Positions 11,416 through 21,182 of a stretch of 64,000 bases of DNA are shown here, piece by piece. Position 1 is the first letter of the stretch. Each line of letters begins with the position of its first letter. Under the pieces are notes generated by a model that had not been told where the DNA came from, made no database searches, and saw only the letters and a list, made by a program, of their open reading frames with translations. The translations under genes were made by a program, and so were the position numbers. Source of the stretch: Hesperophylax magnus (Eukaryota > Arthropoda > Insecta > Trichoptera > Limnephilidae); NCBI GenBank assembly GCA_026573805.1, contig JAIUSX010000096.1, positions 3,286,001 to 3,350,000 on the forward strand, written 5' to 3'.

Positions 11416-13660
11416 ATGGATAGAGAAGTTTTAGACATTTTAGATATACTAGATATTGCGGAATGGGCCGAAGTAATCGATGAAAACATCGGGTTATACA
11501 GGCGGCGACAGGGTGTGGATGTCAATTACATCGAACTATTAAATGACAAAGAATTTTTTGACCGTTTTCGTATGACGAAAACGTGTTTTTTGTATATTTT
11601 GAACCTAATTGAGGAGAATTTAACTTATGCAAGCGAAAGGTAAGTTTTTATTTACGCAAGTGTCATTTTTGCGATCAATGTGCGAACTATTTTGCCCTTA
11701 CCTCATGTCAGATCTGAAAACCTTTCTATTCTATCAATTTAATGTTATTATACCTTATTTCTTTTTAGAAACTCTCCAATTTTACCGTGCAATCAGTTGC
11801 TGATAGCATTACGCTTCTATGCGACGGGAAGTTTCCACATCACAAATGGAGACTTCTTCAAAATAAGTCCATCTGCCACCAGCAAGATAGTAAAAAAAGT
11901 GTCTTATGCCTTGGCAAGCTTGAGACCACTTTACATTAAATTGCCAGTAGGACAGGAGGTCGAAATTGTCAAGAGGGAGTTTTACGAAGTTGCAGGATTC
12001 CCTAATGTGATAGGTGCGATTGATTGCACTCACATCAAAATCCAATCCGTTGGTAAGTGCCAAACCAAATAAACCAATACATGTGTTGGTTGTGCCTGCA
12101 TTGTTTTCTGTACAGTAACAAATAAGTATAAGTATGTATTGTGTTAACCATCTACTTTCTAAAACAGGCGGGTCAGAAGCTGAAACTTTCCGAAATCGGA
12201 AGGGATACTTTTCGTTAAATGTCCAAACAATATCAGACGCGAAGATGAGGATAAGAGACATAGTAGCCAAGTGGCCAGGAGCAACGCATGACTCGCTCAT
12301 CTTCCAAGGTTGCCGCGCCAAAGCGGTCTTTGAGACCGGCCAATACCCAAATGGAGTACTCGTAGGAGACAGCGGATATCCATTAAAGGTATTAAATACA
12401 CAACTTTAATGTTTTAATCAAATACGATATTTGTATAACGTCAGTAAATTGTTCCGTTCCTTCTCACCTTTTTAAAATTCACGTCCTCGACCATCCAGAT
12501 TGTAAATTCTGTGCTTTAGACGTGGGAACTTTAGATCACATATTTTTTGGTTGTCGCTCTCTAAATAAATATACTCTGTTCTACCAAGCGTAATCTAAAA
12601 TTTCCCCCCCCCCCCATTCAACATCTCATCTATTCTAAAGTCTGAACTCGAATCCAATCTTCCATACGATTCTGAATTATGCACATTTAAATAAAATTAA
12701 TATATTCATATTCACCTTTCCTTTCTCTGTAATTTTAAATGATAGCCTATAACAATCCTTGAAAGGTGAAGCCAGAAATATAAAAAAAAAATTATTAAAA
12801 ATACTGGGTTCAGTGTTTATATAGTTTTAATGACTTTTAAACATAACATAACTTGAAAAATCAGCAAGGAACGTACGTTATAATCTCTTTTCATAATTTA
12901 ACTATTGCAAAAAGTTATTTGGCAATGTGGTATGTAAGAAAAATTTAATTAATGACTTTTAAACAAGAGACATTTGCATAACATAACTTTTAAAATATTG
13001 TGTTCAGTGTTTACATAGTATGTAATGATTTTCAAACAAGATCTTCCTAAAAACTTGAAAAATCAGTAAGGAATGTACGTAATCTCCGCGTTCACAGATG
13101 GCGCTAATTTAATTATTATTACAAAAATGTTATTGGGTAATGTTAAATGTAAGAATAAGTTTAAAAACATACAAAGTTATATAAAATTATTAAATGAAGA
13201 ATGCACATTTCAACGCGCATCGTTCGCAGATGCTCCAGTTGCTCGATTTTAAGGACATTCTGAAAAAGAAAAAACAGTATAATATTATTACAAAAATATT
13301 AATGTTTTATTTCAGACATATCTCATGACACCATACAGGAATCCTGAAACACCTGTCCAACAAAACTATAATGAAAGACACATTAAAACCAGAAACGTTG
13401 TGGAAAGACAATACGGATTATTGAAAAGGAGGTTTCCTGTCTTATCGAACGGCCTGCGACTAAACCTCAACACCACAATGGCAGTGATAGTCGCATGTGG
13501 AGTTCTGCATAACATATGCATCAATCGTGGGGAGGAACATCCACAAGATTGGATCAATGGCGTTGACGATGTTCCAAACAATGTCGCAGAATTGAACAAT
13601 GCGGGGAACGTTGCAAATTTAAAAAGAGACGTGATTGCAAATAATATGTACAATGTATGA
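11416..13660 (+). CDS. PIF/Harbinger (HARBI1-like) DDE transposase, four exons
   Basis: Exons 11416-11639, 11769-12052, 12168-12388 and 13316-13660, all with GT/AG introns and matching phases, give 357 residues without a stop, about the usual length for HARBI1-like nucleases. The start is the ATG at 11416 (AAAATGGAT). The N-terminal part is acidic with a repeated LDILDI. Exon 2 has an ATGSF...ISPSATSKIV helix-turn-helix-like region. The DDE triad is visible: D in GAIDCTHIKI, D in GDSGYPLK, E in VVERQYGLLKRRF. The enzyme is expected to cut DNA at the element ends after nuclear import with its SANT/Myb partner. Intron 3 carries a LINE relic. Because the right element end is missing, either a stranded transposase or an early domestication is possible; I favour the former. 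Confidence 0.85.
12440..12795 (+). mobile_element. LINE C-terminal relic in Harbinger intron 3
   Basis: The plus strand encodes DCKFCALDVGTLDHIFFGC, the CCHC-like C-terminal motif of many LINE ORF2 proteins, followed by an untranslated part with GGTGAAGCC and a run of A at about 12781. A 12-13 bp run of C lies at about 12604-12616. It is 5'-truncated and degenerate. The rest of the intron up to 13315 holds no recognised gene. Confidence 0.6.
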
Positions 13661-13839
13661 GCACTACTCGTAGTTGGTATGTTTTTGAACCTGCGATCCA
13701 AAATGTGTGTTACTTGCAATTTCTTGTTTTTTCTATTTATGAAAATAAATAAGTATTTCTTTAGAGTAGATAATAAGTTTGATGAATATTTAAATAAAAA
13801 TAATAAGTAAACAAAACAATTACCACTTCTTAATTTCTT

Positions 13840-14337
13840 TAGGGTGATCTCTTTGGTGTCCCTCTCCAACCTTACAACGGCAAGTTGCTCTTTTAATATA
13901 TCATGGCGAATTGCCCATTCCGCTGCCTTCGCGAGTCTCTCCTCTTGTATCATCTCCAAAACAAGTTTTTCTTGGGCGGCTTTGGTAGAAATTATTTCTG
14001 TTGTCATTTCTGACTGGACCTTTGCCTTCGCCCCCATGTCTTGCATGTCCTTAATCCTCGTTCCTTCCGCTTCAAGCTTGGCGGCTGCTATTTTATGCAA
14101 ATCAGCGAGAAGAGAGTCCTTCGATGATTTCTTCAAACACAGCCGCCTCTTGAACGCCTTCCTAGGAACTGAAGGGGGGACGGTTAGTGAGGACGTAACT
14201 GGAGTGGGGGGAATTTCAGATGGCAGTGGGGAGACAGCTGATGCCGACATCACAGGATGAATGGCCTGACTCTGAACGGTTAATGGGGGGACAGCTTGAA
14301 CCGACATCTCGGGAAATGTGAAAATCGGATTTTCTTC
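13840..14337 (-). CDS. Harbinger accessory (Myb/SANT-type) protein, last exon only
   Basis: On minus, a splice acceptor (TTTTGTTTAG at 14338-14347) leads into an exon with Pro/Val-rich low complexity (PPLTVQSQAIHPVMSAS), a basic patch (RKAFKRRLCLKK) and a long helical, probably coiled-coil region (KLEAEGTRIKDMQDMGAKAK to KEITLKKL). This layout is that of the second protein of PIF/Harbinger elements, whose N-terminal Myb/SANT domain would be in upstream exons; none is visible to the right before 15.1 kb. The frame stays open past 13840 over the antisense of the transposase exon, so I end it near a donor-like GTAATT at 13835. Assignment rests on layout and position. Confidence 0.55.
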
Positions 14338-14399
14338 CTAAACAAAAGATAAGAAGAATATCAACAAAATTCAAATATAACTGACATATTTATTTATAA

Positions 14400-15110
14400 A
14401 GAAACAAACAGTACATTGATCACATTGGTGAGAAAATTTACAGATATTAATAATATTTCATGGTTGGTACCTATGATATGTTTCTCTGTAGTGTCTTATT
14501 TATTGTATGTATATTTATTAATTATTGGGTGATGTGCGTAATGGGTAGGTGTGTGTGTTGTATGTGTGAGTATGTTTGTAGATGTGAGAAGTGGTGATGT
14601 GGGAAGTGATGATGTATGCACATTGAACTGTTTATATTATTGACATTATGCTCTTTTTAAATTTGGGCAGTGAATCGGAGAAAATGTCGATGTTAGAGTT
14701 TAGGCAAATATTATATAATATAATAGATAATCTGTTTATTGCGGTGTAATGCGGTAATTACTGAGCTGTTAAAATAAAATAAAAGTGCCAAGTTACCGGT
14801 GTGAATGTTAGAAATGAATGCTGTTGTAAACACACGCGTAATTTTGTTCTAATAATTTTGACAACTTTAACATTGACCTTAGTGTTTGGTAGTGTGTGTG
14901 ACAAGTGACAACTACCATAGACAAAGTGCCTGGGCAAGGTGCAGTGAGAAACGTATTTATATGTGAGGTGCAGTCGGGAATTAAAAGTGCTGCTATAATT
15001 ACAGCTATTGCTCCCATGACAACCAATCAGAATACTGCCACTACGCCATGACAACCAATCTGAATACCGCCACTACGCGCTCTACCAGGGCAAATGTGAC
15101 GCAAGATGCA
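14400..15110. other. No gene seen; TG-rich stretch
   Basis: About 700 bp without a supported coding region. It holds a TG/GTG-rich stretch (about 14520-14620) and a 25-bp near-direct duplication, CATGACAACCAATC...GCCACTACGC, at about 15015-15077. It may include the lost right part of the Harbinger element or the LINE 5' untranslated region. Confidence 0.4.
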
Positions 15111-15143
15111 AATTAAAAAAATCTATCTGACAGTATTCAAAAA

Positions 15144-16190
15144 ATGTTCAGAAAGGAGTTTGATTTGATGAAAACCTGTTTTGAAAATAAATTAGAAGAG
15201 CAATCCAAAATCTATGAGAACAAAATGGATGAATTATTAGAAAAGAACTTGATTATCCTGAAACAGATGAAATTTTTTTCTGAAAAATATGAAGAACTAA
15301 ATACAAAATGTGAGAAAATGATAAGTGAAAATAAATGTCTCTCCGAAAACATAAAAAATAAAAGCGACGACCTGAAAAATGACCTCAAAAAAATAACTTT
15401 AAATGAATCTTATGCTGAGCAAGTAAAAAAACATGAGCCTATGGTAATGATTAAACCGAAAAATAAACAAGAAAATGTCAAAACTACAATGGAAATTAAA
15501 AAAAATATTGATCCCATAAATTGCGGTGTGACGGGTGTAAGAAACGCAAAAGATGGTGGAATAATAGTTGAATGTAAAAATGCGTCGAATATAGACAAGA
15601 TGTGTGAGGAGGTAAAGGGAAAATTAGGAGACAAATACGATATTAAAAAAATTACAGCGAAGAAACCAAGTGTAAAAATTGTAGGAATAACACAGAAGCA
15701 AGACAGAGAGGAAATCGAAACAAAAATAAAATCACAAAATGAAGACATATTCGAAAAAAGTTCAAATTTTGAAGTAACTTACATAAAAGAGTTTAAAAAT
15801 AAAAGAGACCAGATAAATTATACAGTATATGCGGAAGTCGACGGAAACACTTACATGAGAATAATAAAGGCCGAAAAGATATATATATATATAGGGTGGG
15901 ACAGATGCCGGGTGTACAATAACACAAATATAATGAGATGCTTTAAGTGCAATGGATATAACCACAAGGCACTAGAATGCAAAAATCAAAAATCATGCTC
16001 TAAATGTGCAAAACAACATGACATAAAAGAATGCACAGATGATGAGGATATTCAGTGCATAAACTGCATAATGACAAATAAAAGATTGGGACTCAAACTT
16101 AATACAAATCATTCAGCTACAAGTAAGGAATGCCCAGTATATAAAAGAAAAATTGAAATAGAAATGAAAAAAATCGATTTTTTAGGCTGA
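15144..16190 (+). CDS. LINE ORF1 nucleic-acid-binding protein
   Basis: 348 residues from an ATG in AAAAAATGTTC context. Residues 1-90 are Lys/Glu-rich heptad-like sequence, a probable coiled coil. A middle part (about 120-250) has the spacing of the RRM-like domain of insect LINE ORF1. The C-terminal third has a CCHC knuckle (CFKCNGYNHKALEC) and two more Cys/His clusters (CSKCAKQHDIKEC and CINCIMTNKR...H...C). The role is packaging of LINE RNA. The frame is intact. It ends TTTTTAGGCTGA, overlapping the ORF2 frame, so ORF2 is probably reached by termination-reinitiation or frameshifting. Confidence 0.85.
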   Translation: MFRKEFDLMKTCFENKLEEQSKIYENKMDELLEKNLIILKQMKFFSEKYEELNTKCEKMISENKCLSENIKNKSDDLKNDLKKITLNESYAEQVKKHEPMVMIKPKNKQENVKTTMEIKKNIDPINCGVTGVRNAKDGGIIVECKNASNIDKMCEEVKGKLGDKYDIKKITAKKPSVKIVGITQKQDREEIETKIKSQNEDIFEKSSNFEVTYIKEFKNKRDQINYTVYAEVDGNTYMRIIKAEKIYIYIGWDRCRVYNNTNIMRCFKCNGYNHKALECKNQKSCSKCAKQHDIKECTDDEDIQCINCIMTNKRLGLKLNTNHSATSKECPVYKRKIEIEMKKIDFLG

Positions 16191-19125
16191 AGGAACAGAT
16201 CTTATACCTAAACATACAAAGCCTTATATCACACCATGAAGAGCTCCAAATATTATTAGAGGAGAGAAAGCCACAAATGGTTATGTTAAGTGAAACACAT
16301 GTCACAGAAGACATAGAAGATAATGAAATCAATATTCCGCAGTACAATACTATAAGATGTAACTCATATAGTAGACATACGGGTGGAGTAATTCTATTAA
16401 TCAAACAAAATATAAAATTTGAAATAATAACCAATGAACAACACGATAAAACAGAGTGGATGTTGGCGATAAAGGTAAAAAGTGGCTTAAAAAAAGGGTT
16501 CTACTGTATTGTATATCGTTCACCTAATTCGAGTATGAAGGATTTCTTAACGTACTTCGAAAAATGGTGTTCAGAGAACATCAAAGAAAGACAACCGAAT
16601 ATTATAGTAGGAGATTTCAATATAAATATGAATAAAAATGCAGACATTTATACAAAAAAACTTAAAAATATCATTGAGTTCAATGGGATGAAACAACTGG
16701 TAAAAAGATCCCACTAGAGTGACTCTGACATCAAGTACATTAATTGATCTGGTGATAACAAATGTATTTGAACTACAGGTAAATCTTTTAGATTCACCCA
16801 GAATCACAGATCACTCCATAATTCAAATTATAGAGCAAAATAGAAATACGGAAAAACATTTTATAAAAACCAAAGTTTACAGGAACTATGCAAAATATGA
16901 CGAAGAAGAACTTAGATTACAACTCAGAGCACAAAATTGGAATGGAATTAGATTTTGATATGAAGGTAGAAACACTCATAAAAAATATAAAATATTCAAT
17001 TGATAAAATTGTACCAGAAAAACAAACTAAGAACCAATCAAAAAATAAATGGTACAACAATAAACTTAGAAGCATGCAAAAGGAAAGAGACAGATTGTAT
17101 AAAATAGCAAAAATAACGAGGAGCTCGGACAACTGGGAAAACTTCAAAATCTATAGAAACAGGTATACCACTCAATTAAAAAGTGTAAAAAATGAATACT
17201 ACAGAACTAAAATAGAGGAAGAAAGGGGAGATCAGAAGAAAATGTGGAAAACAATAAAATCGTTACTGAAAAATGAAAATAACAGTATTGCATATGAAGA
17301 CATAATATTCCCCCCTGGAACAGATGGGTTAAATATAGCCAATAAATTCAACAATTATTTTATAAAAAGTATTGAAAATATTAACGAGAGTATTCCGAAA
17401 ATTGTTTATAATGTTCATGATGAAATTGAAGAAAGAAATATAGAATTGGAAATTTAAAAAATAACAAAGGAGGAATTAAAAGTTATTCTGAAACAAATGA
17501 AATCAAAACCCAGTCCTGATGGAATAACAAAACAATTAATAATTCAATCGTTACCAATCATTGAGAATTACTTACTTAATTTTATAAATGAATCTATCAC
17601 CTTAGGAAAGTTCCCTCAATCATGGAAAATATCAAGAGTCATCCCAATACCGAAAATAAAAAATAAAATAAAATGTGAAGAATATAGACCAGTGAACACG
17701 CTCCCTAAGTATGAACAAATACTTTAACATATAATAAAAAAAACAACTTGTTGATTTTATAGAAAAATGGAATATATTATGTGAAGAACAGTGTGGATTT
17801 AGAAATAACCAATCTTGTGAAATGGCTCTCGATCTAGTTCTGGAGGACTGGAAACAAGACTCAGATAAAAATAAATATGTGATCGCGGTTTTCCTGGACT
17901 TTCAGAGAGCTTTTGAAACGATAGATAGAGATATAATTATTAAAAAACTATCTAAAAATGGAATAAAAGGAAAGGCATTGAAATGGTTCAAGGATTATTT
18001 AAGTAATAGATATCAAACCACAAAAGTGGGTGAGACAATATCCGAACCAGTAAAGATTACATTGGGAGTACCACAGGGGTCGGTTCTCGGACCTATTCTT
18101 TTTACCATATTATTTTCTAAATACCTTATGAGTAAATTATATTTAGCTATTTTATCCATGTAAATGTTACACTTAAATACATAAACTGTCAACTTACTAT
18201 GTAAAAGCCCGATAGGGCGTTAATAAATAATAAATAAAAAATAAAAATAATAATGTACATTAATGATATGGTAAAAGTATTGAAACATTGTAAAATAAGA
18301 TTATTTGCAGACGACGCACTGATATATATCACAGGAGAAGATTATGAACTCATAATGAACCATCTAAATGAAGACCTACATAATATATCAATATGGCTGA
18401 AGAAAAATAAACTTAAATTGAATGTAAACAAAACAAAATTCATGAACATTGGAAAACGAGTAACGCAAACAAAAAAAGACATATTGATAGACGGTGAAGT
18501 ATTGAAAGAAGTATTTGAAATGAAATATTTGGGGGTAATAATTGACTCCAAATTAACTTTTGCTCAAAATACAAAACAAATTATTAAAAAGATTGCCAAA
18601 AAAATCTCACTGTTGGGAAGAATAAGAAGATTCTTTAACACAGTTTCCAGTAAAAATGTGTACAACGCAATTATTGTACCACACATAAATTACTGTAGCA
18701 GCATTCTATTCTTATCCAACGACGGTTTAATGAAACAAATGACAATTCTACAAAATAGAGCAATGAGAACCATATTGAAGAAAAATAGATACACAAAAAT
18801 TAAGAACATGTTGAAGGAGTTAAATATCTTGTCATTTAAACAAATTATTTACTTTAATACCATATTTTTAATCTACAAGATAATCAATGGCCATACGTCT
18901 AGTGAATTCCTAAAAAAAATTGATAAACTGCAGAACAAACACACACATGAGACAAGGAAAAGAAATGAATTGAGACTCCCCTTCAGGAAAAAAACACAGA
19001 GTCAAAAATCATTGATGTACGGAGCGTTGAAGATATTTGGAGAGCTACCAGAAGAAATAAAATCAGAAGAAAACATAAAAACATTTAAAATTAAATTAAG
19101 AAAATATGTGATTGATTCATTTTAA
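16160..19125 (+). pseudogene. LINE ORF2 (endonuclease, reverse transcriptase), broken
   Basis: Endonuclease motifs: YLNIQSL near 16205, VMLSETHV at about 16280, VGDFNINMN at about 16605 and STLIDLVITN at about 16735. RT motifs: VIPIPKI...EEYRPVN at about 17640, block A FLDFQRAFETIDRD at 17890, block B GVPQGSVLGP at 18066, block C FADDALIY at 18304. C-terminus: FGELPEEIKSEENIKTFKIK. Breaks: frameshifts near 16712, 16950 and 17730, a TAA at 17455-17457, and a roughly 145-bp insertion between blocks B and C. The family role is target-primed reverse transcription. The RT catalytic aspartates are present. Confidence 0.9.
18106..18252 (+). mobile_element. Short LINE 3' tail inside ORF2
   Basis: About 145 bp interrupts the codons between LFTI and YINDM. 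It ends with GTAAAAGCCCGATAGGGCG followed by TTAATAAATAATAAATAAAA. The same 3' end (GTAAAAGCCCTCTGGGCG then TTAAATAAATAAATA, on minus) closes the LINE at 26066-27867, so this is a strongly 5'-truncated copy of that family. Confidence 0.75.
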
Positions 19126-19221
19126 ATGTGTTACCATAATTATATGTATATAAGAATTGTATTAGGACATAGATAACTGTGAACCTACTTAAAATACCAC
19201 AATAAACAATAAACAAAAAGT

Positions 19222-19895
19222 AAAACTCTGAAATTGTACAAAATGTTGGTAACGTCATTGATGAATAGGATAAATAATAAAGGTTTCAGGTGTGAACCTT
19301 GGGGGACTCCGCTGGTAGCAATAAATTCATTGGATAGAGGGATAGACAGTCATTATCTTAACAAAAATGGATCTATCAGAAAAGTAACTGATCAACCATG
19401 CCAGTAAATTAAAGACAGGTGACCAAATTGTAGAGTTGTATTCTAGAATACTTCTAACGAGAGATGTGAACAGAATTTTTTATGTGTTGATGATTTTAAA
19501 ATCCTTGGAAATTCTTACTATAAAACCTAACATTTTCATAGCCCTATTAGCGATAGAATTTATGTGAGATACAAAGCAGAGTTTCTGATCAAACACTATG
19601 CCTAGGTCAAGTAGGTACTTCGATTACAGACATTAAGTTAATATTACACAATGAATAATTATACAATATTGGGTGTTTGATTTTGTGGAACCTAATAACT
19701 AGGCATTTGTTAATATTTAGTTGCAGTTTATTACGAGAACACCATTTAAAAAAGTTGTTATGGTTCTCCTGCAAGATTATGCAGTCTTACACATCATTCA
19801 TGACCCTAAACAACTTCATATCGTCGGCAAAAAGTAAACCTTCGACATTGTAGAAAATGTTTGTCACGTCATTGATGAACAGGATAAATATTAAG
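19222..19895 (-). mobile_element. Rearranged Jockey-like LINE fragments
   Basis: Minus-strand RT fragments. 19895 to about 19405 encodes FINDVTNIFYNVEGLLFADD (catalytic block C) through to LEYNSTIWSP near the C-terminus. About 19400 to 19222 encodes an earlier RT segment (WLISYFSDRSIFVKI then GVPQGSHL...FINDVTNILYN). The second piece should precede the first in an intact element. Several stops are present. Similar in sequence to the LINE at 26066-27867. Confidence 0.7.
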
Positions 19896-19899
19896 GGTC

Positions 19900-20690
19900 A
19901 CAATTTAATAAAAACTGTTGAAAAAAGAGATTGGTTTGGTCTGTGGGGACATTTCATTGCTTTCCCGTGGTCAGTTGTCTGTTTTCAGACTTCGGATCCT
20001 TGTGCTGATGTGCCCAGAAAATTGGTTAAGTCATCAAATAATCCGCGATAGATGGTTTCATAAAGTGGGCTCAAAGCCGCGGTTCGGCGAACAACAATCT
20101 TATCATCTTATCATAGGCAAAATACAATGGGTCGCTTATGCACTGCATTAATGCACACCAGTTTTGCACAACACTATTACACGTACACTAGAGTGGTGTG
20201 GTTTAATAAACTAACGACAGAGATGAGATTAGAACCGGACTATAATAAATTTAAAAAAAAAAAAAATTAACTACCTTAAATAATTTTACGAATTAGAATG
20301 ACGATGATATCTCACTATATTATTTTATAAATTATTGTATAAAAAAACCAAAATCTCTTCACTTTATATGTTTTTATGATTTTTTTTTCTTCTATTTACA
20401 TATGTATGTTAAGTTTTTATTTTTTTCCAATTTATTTGATGCTAAATATTTTAAAATCCAATGACTGATTATTTTTCATATTTCGGGCTTAGTGAGCAAA
20501 TACAAAGTTTATTTCTTAAAAAAAATAAATGAAAGCCTAAAACTTCTATTTCAACACCATATGCACATGGGTAAAAAGATCACTCTGTTCTAGAGTAAAT
20601 AACGTTTGGAACTGTTAACTTAAATATTTAAAAATAAATTTTGTCTTGAACTATTTTATAAGAAGCTTAGGCTACATTTTAACGCCGTCG
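19900..20690. other. No gene seen
   Basis: AT-rich with a poly-A run at about 20250-20264. I found no convincing coding region or repeat partner within the window. Confidence 0.4.
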
Positions 20691-20699
20691 GTGAAATAC

Positions 20700-21182
20700 A
20701 CATTACAATCTCTACTGTGAATCAGCATGTGATTCTTCAACTGTCCCTTCCGAGAACATGAATATGTTCAGTCGGAACAAGCAAAGCTATTCTCTACAAT
20801 GAGTCAGTATGTGTTTCGTCAAATGTTCCTTTCGAAATAATAATTTTTTGGAGTCAGTACATGAAAACAGATTTTTTCCACTTTGAGCCAACTTGTGGTT
20901 CGTTAAATGTTCATTTTGAGAAAATGATTTATTGCAGTCGGAACATGAAAAAGGCATCTCTCCACAATGAGTCAGCAGGTGTTTCATCAAATATCCCTTT
21001 TGAAAGAATGATTTTTTGCATTCGCAACATAGAAAAGGCTTTTCTCCACTGTGGTTCAGCATGTGTCTATACAACTGTCCCTTCCCAGAACATGAATATT
21101 TACAGTCGGAACAAGAAAAAGGTTTTTCTTAAATATGAGTCAGAATGTGCTTCGTTAAATTGTCCTTTCGAACAAATAATTT
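20700..21182 (-). pseudogene. Decayed 3' continuation of the zinc-finger array
   Basis: Downstream of the stop at 21183 the minus strand continues to encode C2H2 fingers, at first in the same frame: LFVRKDNLTKHILTH, CSDCKYSCSGKGQLYRHMLNH, CCECKKSFFQKGYLMKHLL, CSDCNKSFSQNEHLTNHKL and a finger with a Cys-to-Ser change (CTDSKKL). Two in-frame TAA codons precede them and another stop follows at about 20786, after which one more frameshifted finger is visible. It looks like a former C-terminus cut off by nonsense mutations. Confidence 0.75.

Larger units (their letters stand above)
11134..14337 (+). mobile_element. PIF/Harbinger element with transposase and accessory gene
   Basis: The left terminus CGGCCGCTGTTCCCAATCC faces that of the minus copy across a 20-bp spacer (TTAGAGTTGCTGGTCACTAA). 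It contains the spliced transposase (11416-13660) and, convergent to it, the last exon of the Harbinger accessory protein (13840-14337). No right-hand terminus (GGGAACAGCGGCC) was found before the LINE at 15.1 kb, and the upstream accessory exons are not recognisable, so the right end appears lost. Confidence 0.75.
15115..19218 (+). mobile_element. Full-length but inactive two-ORF LINE
   Basis: Non-LTR retrotransposon with ORF1 (15144-16190) overlapping ORF2 (about 16160-19125) in a different frame, ending in an ATAAACAATAAACA tail. ORF2 carries an AP-type endonuclease and reverse transcriptase, as in Jockey/CR1-group elements. ORF2 has several frameshifts and stops plus an inserted LINE tail, so the copy is dead. 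The precise clade needs a phylogeny. Confidence 0.85.

Noticed and set aside
13366..13835. Extension of the minus-strand accessory protein frame
   Set aside because: This part is antisense to transposase exon 4 and its composition changes; treated as an accidental open frame.
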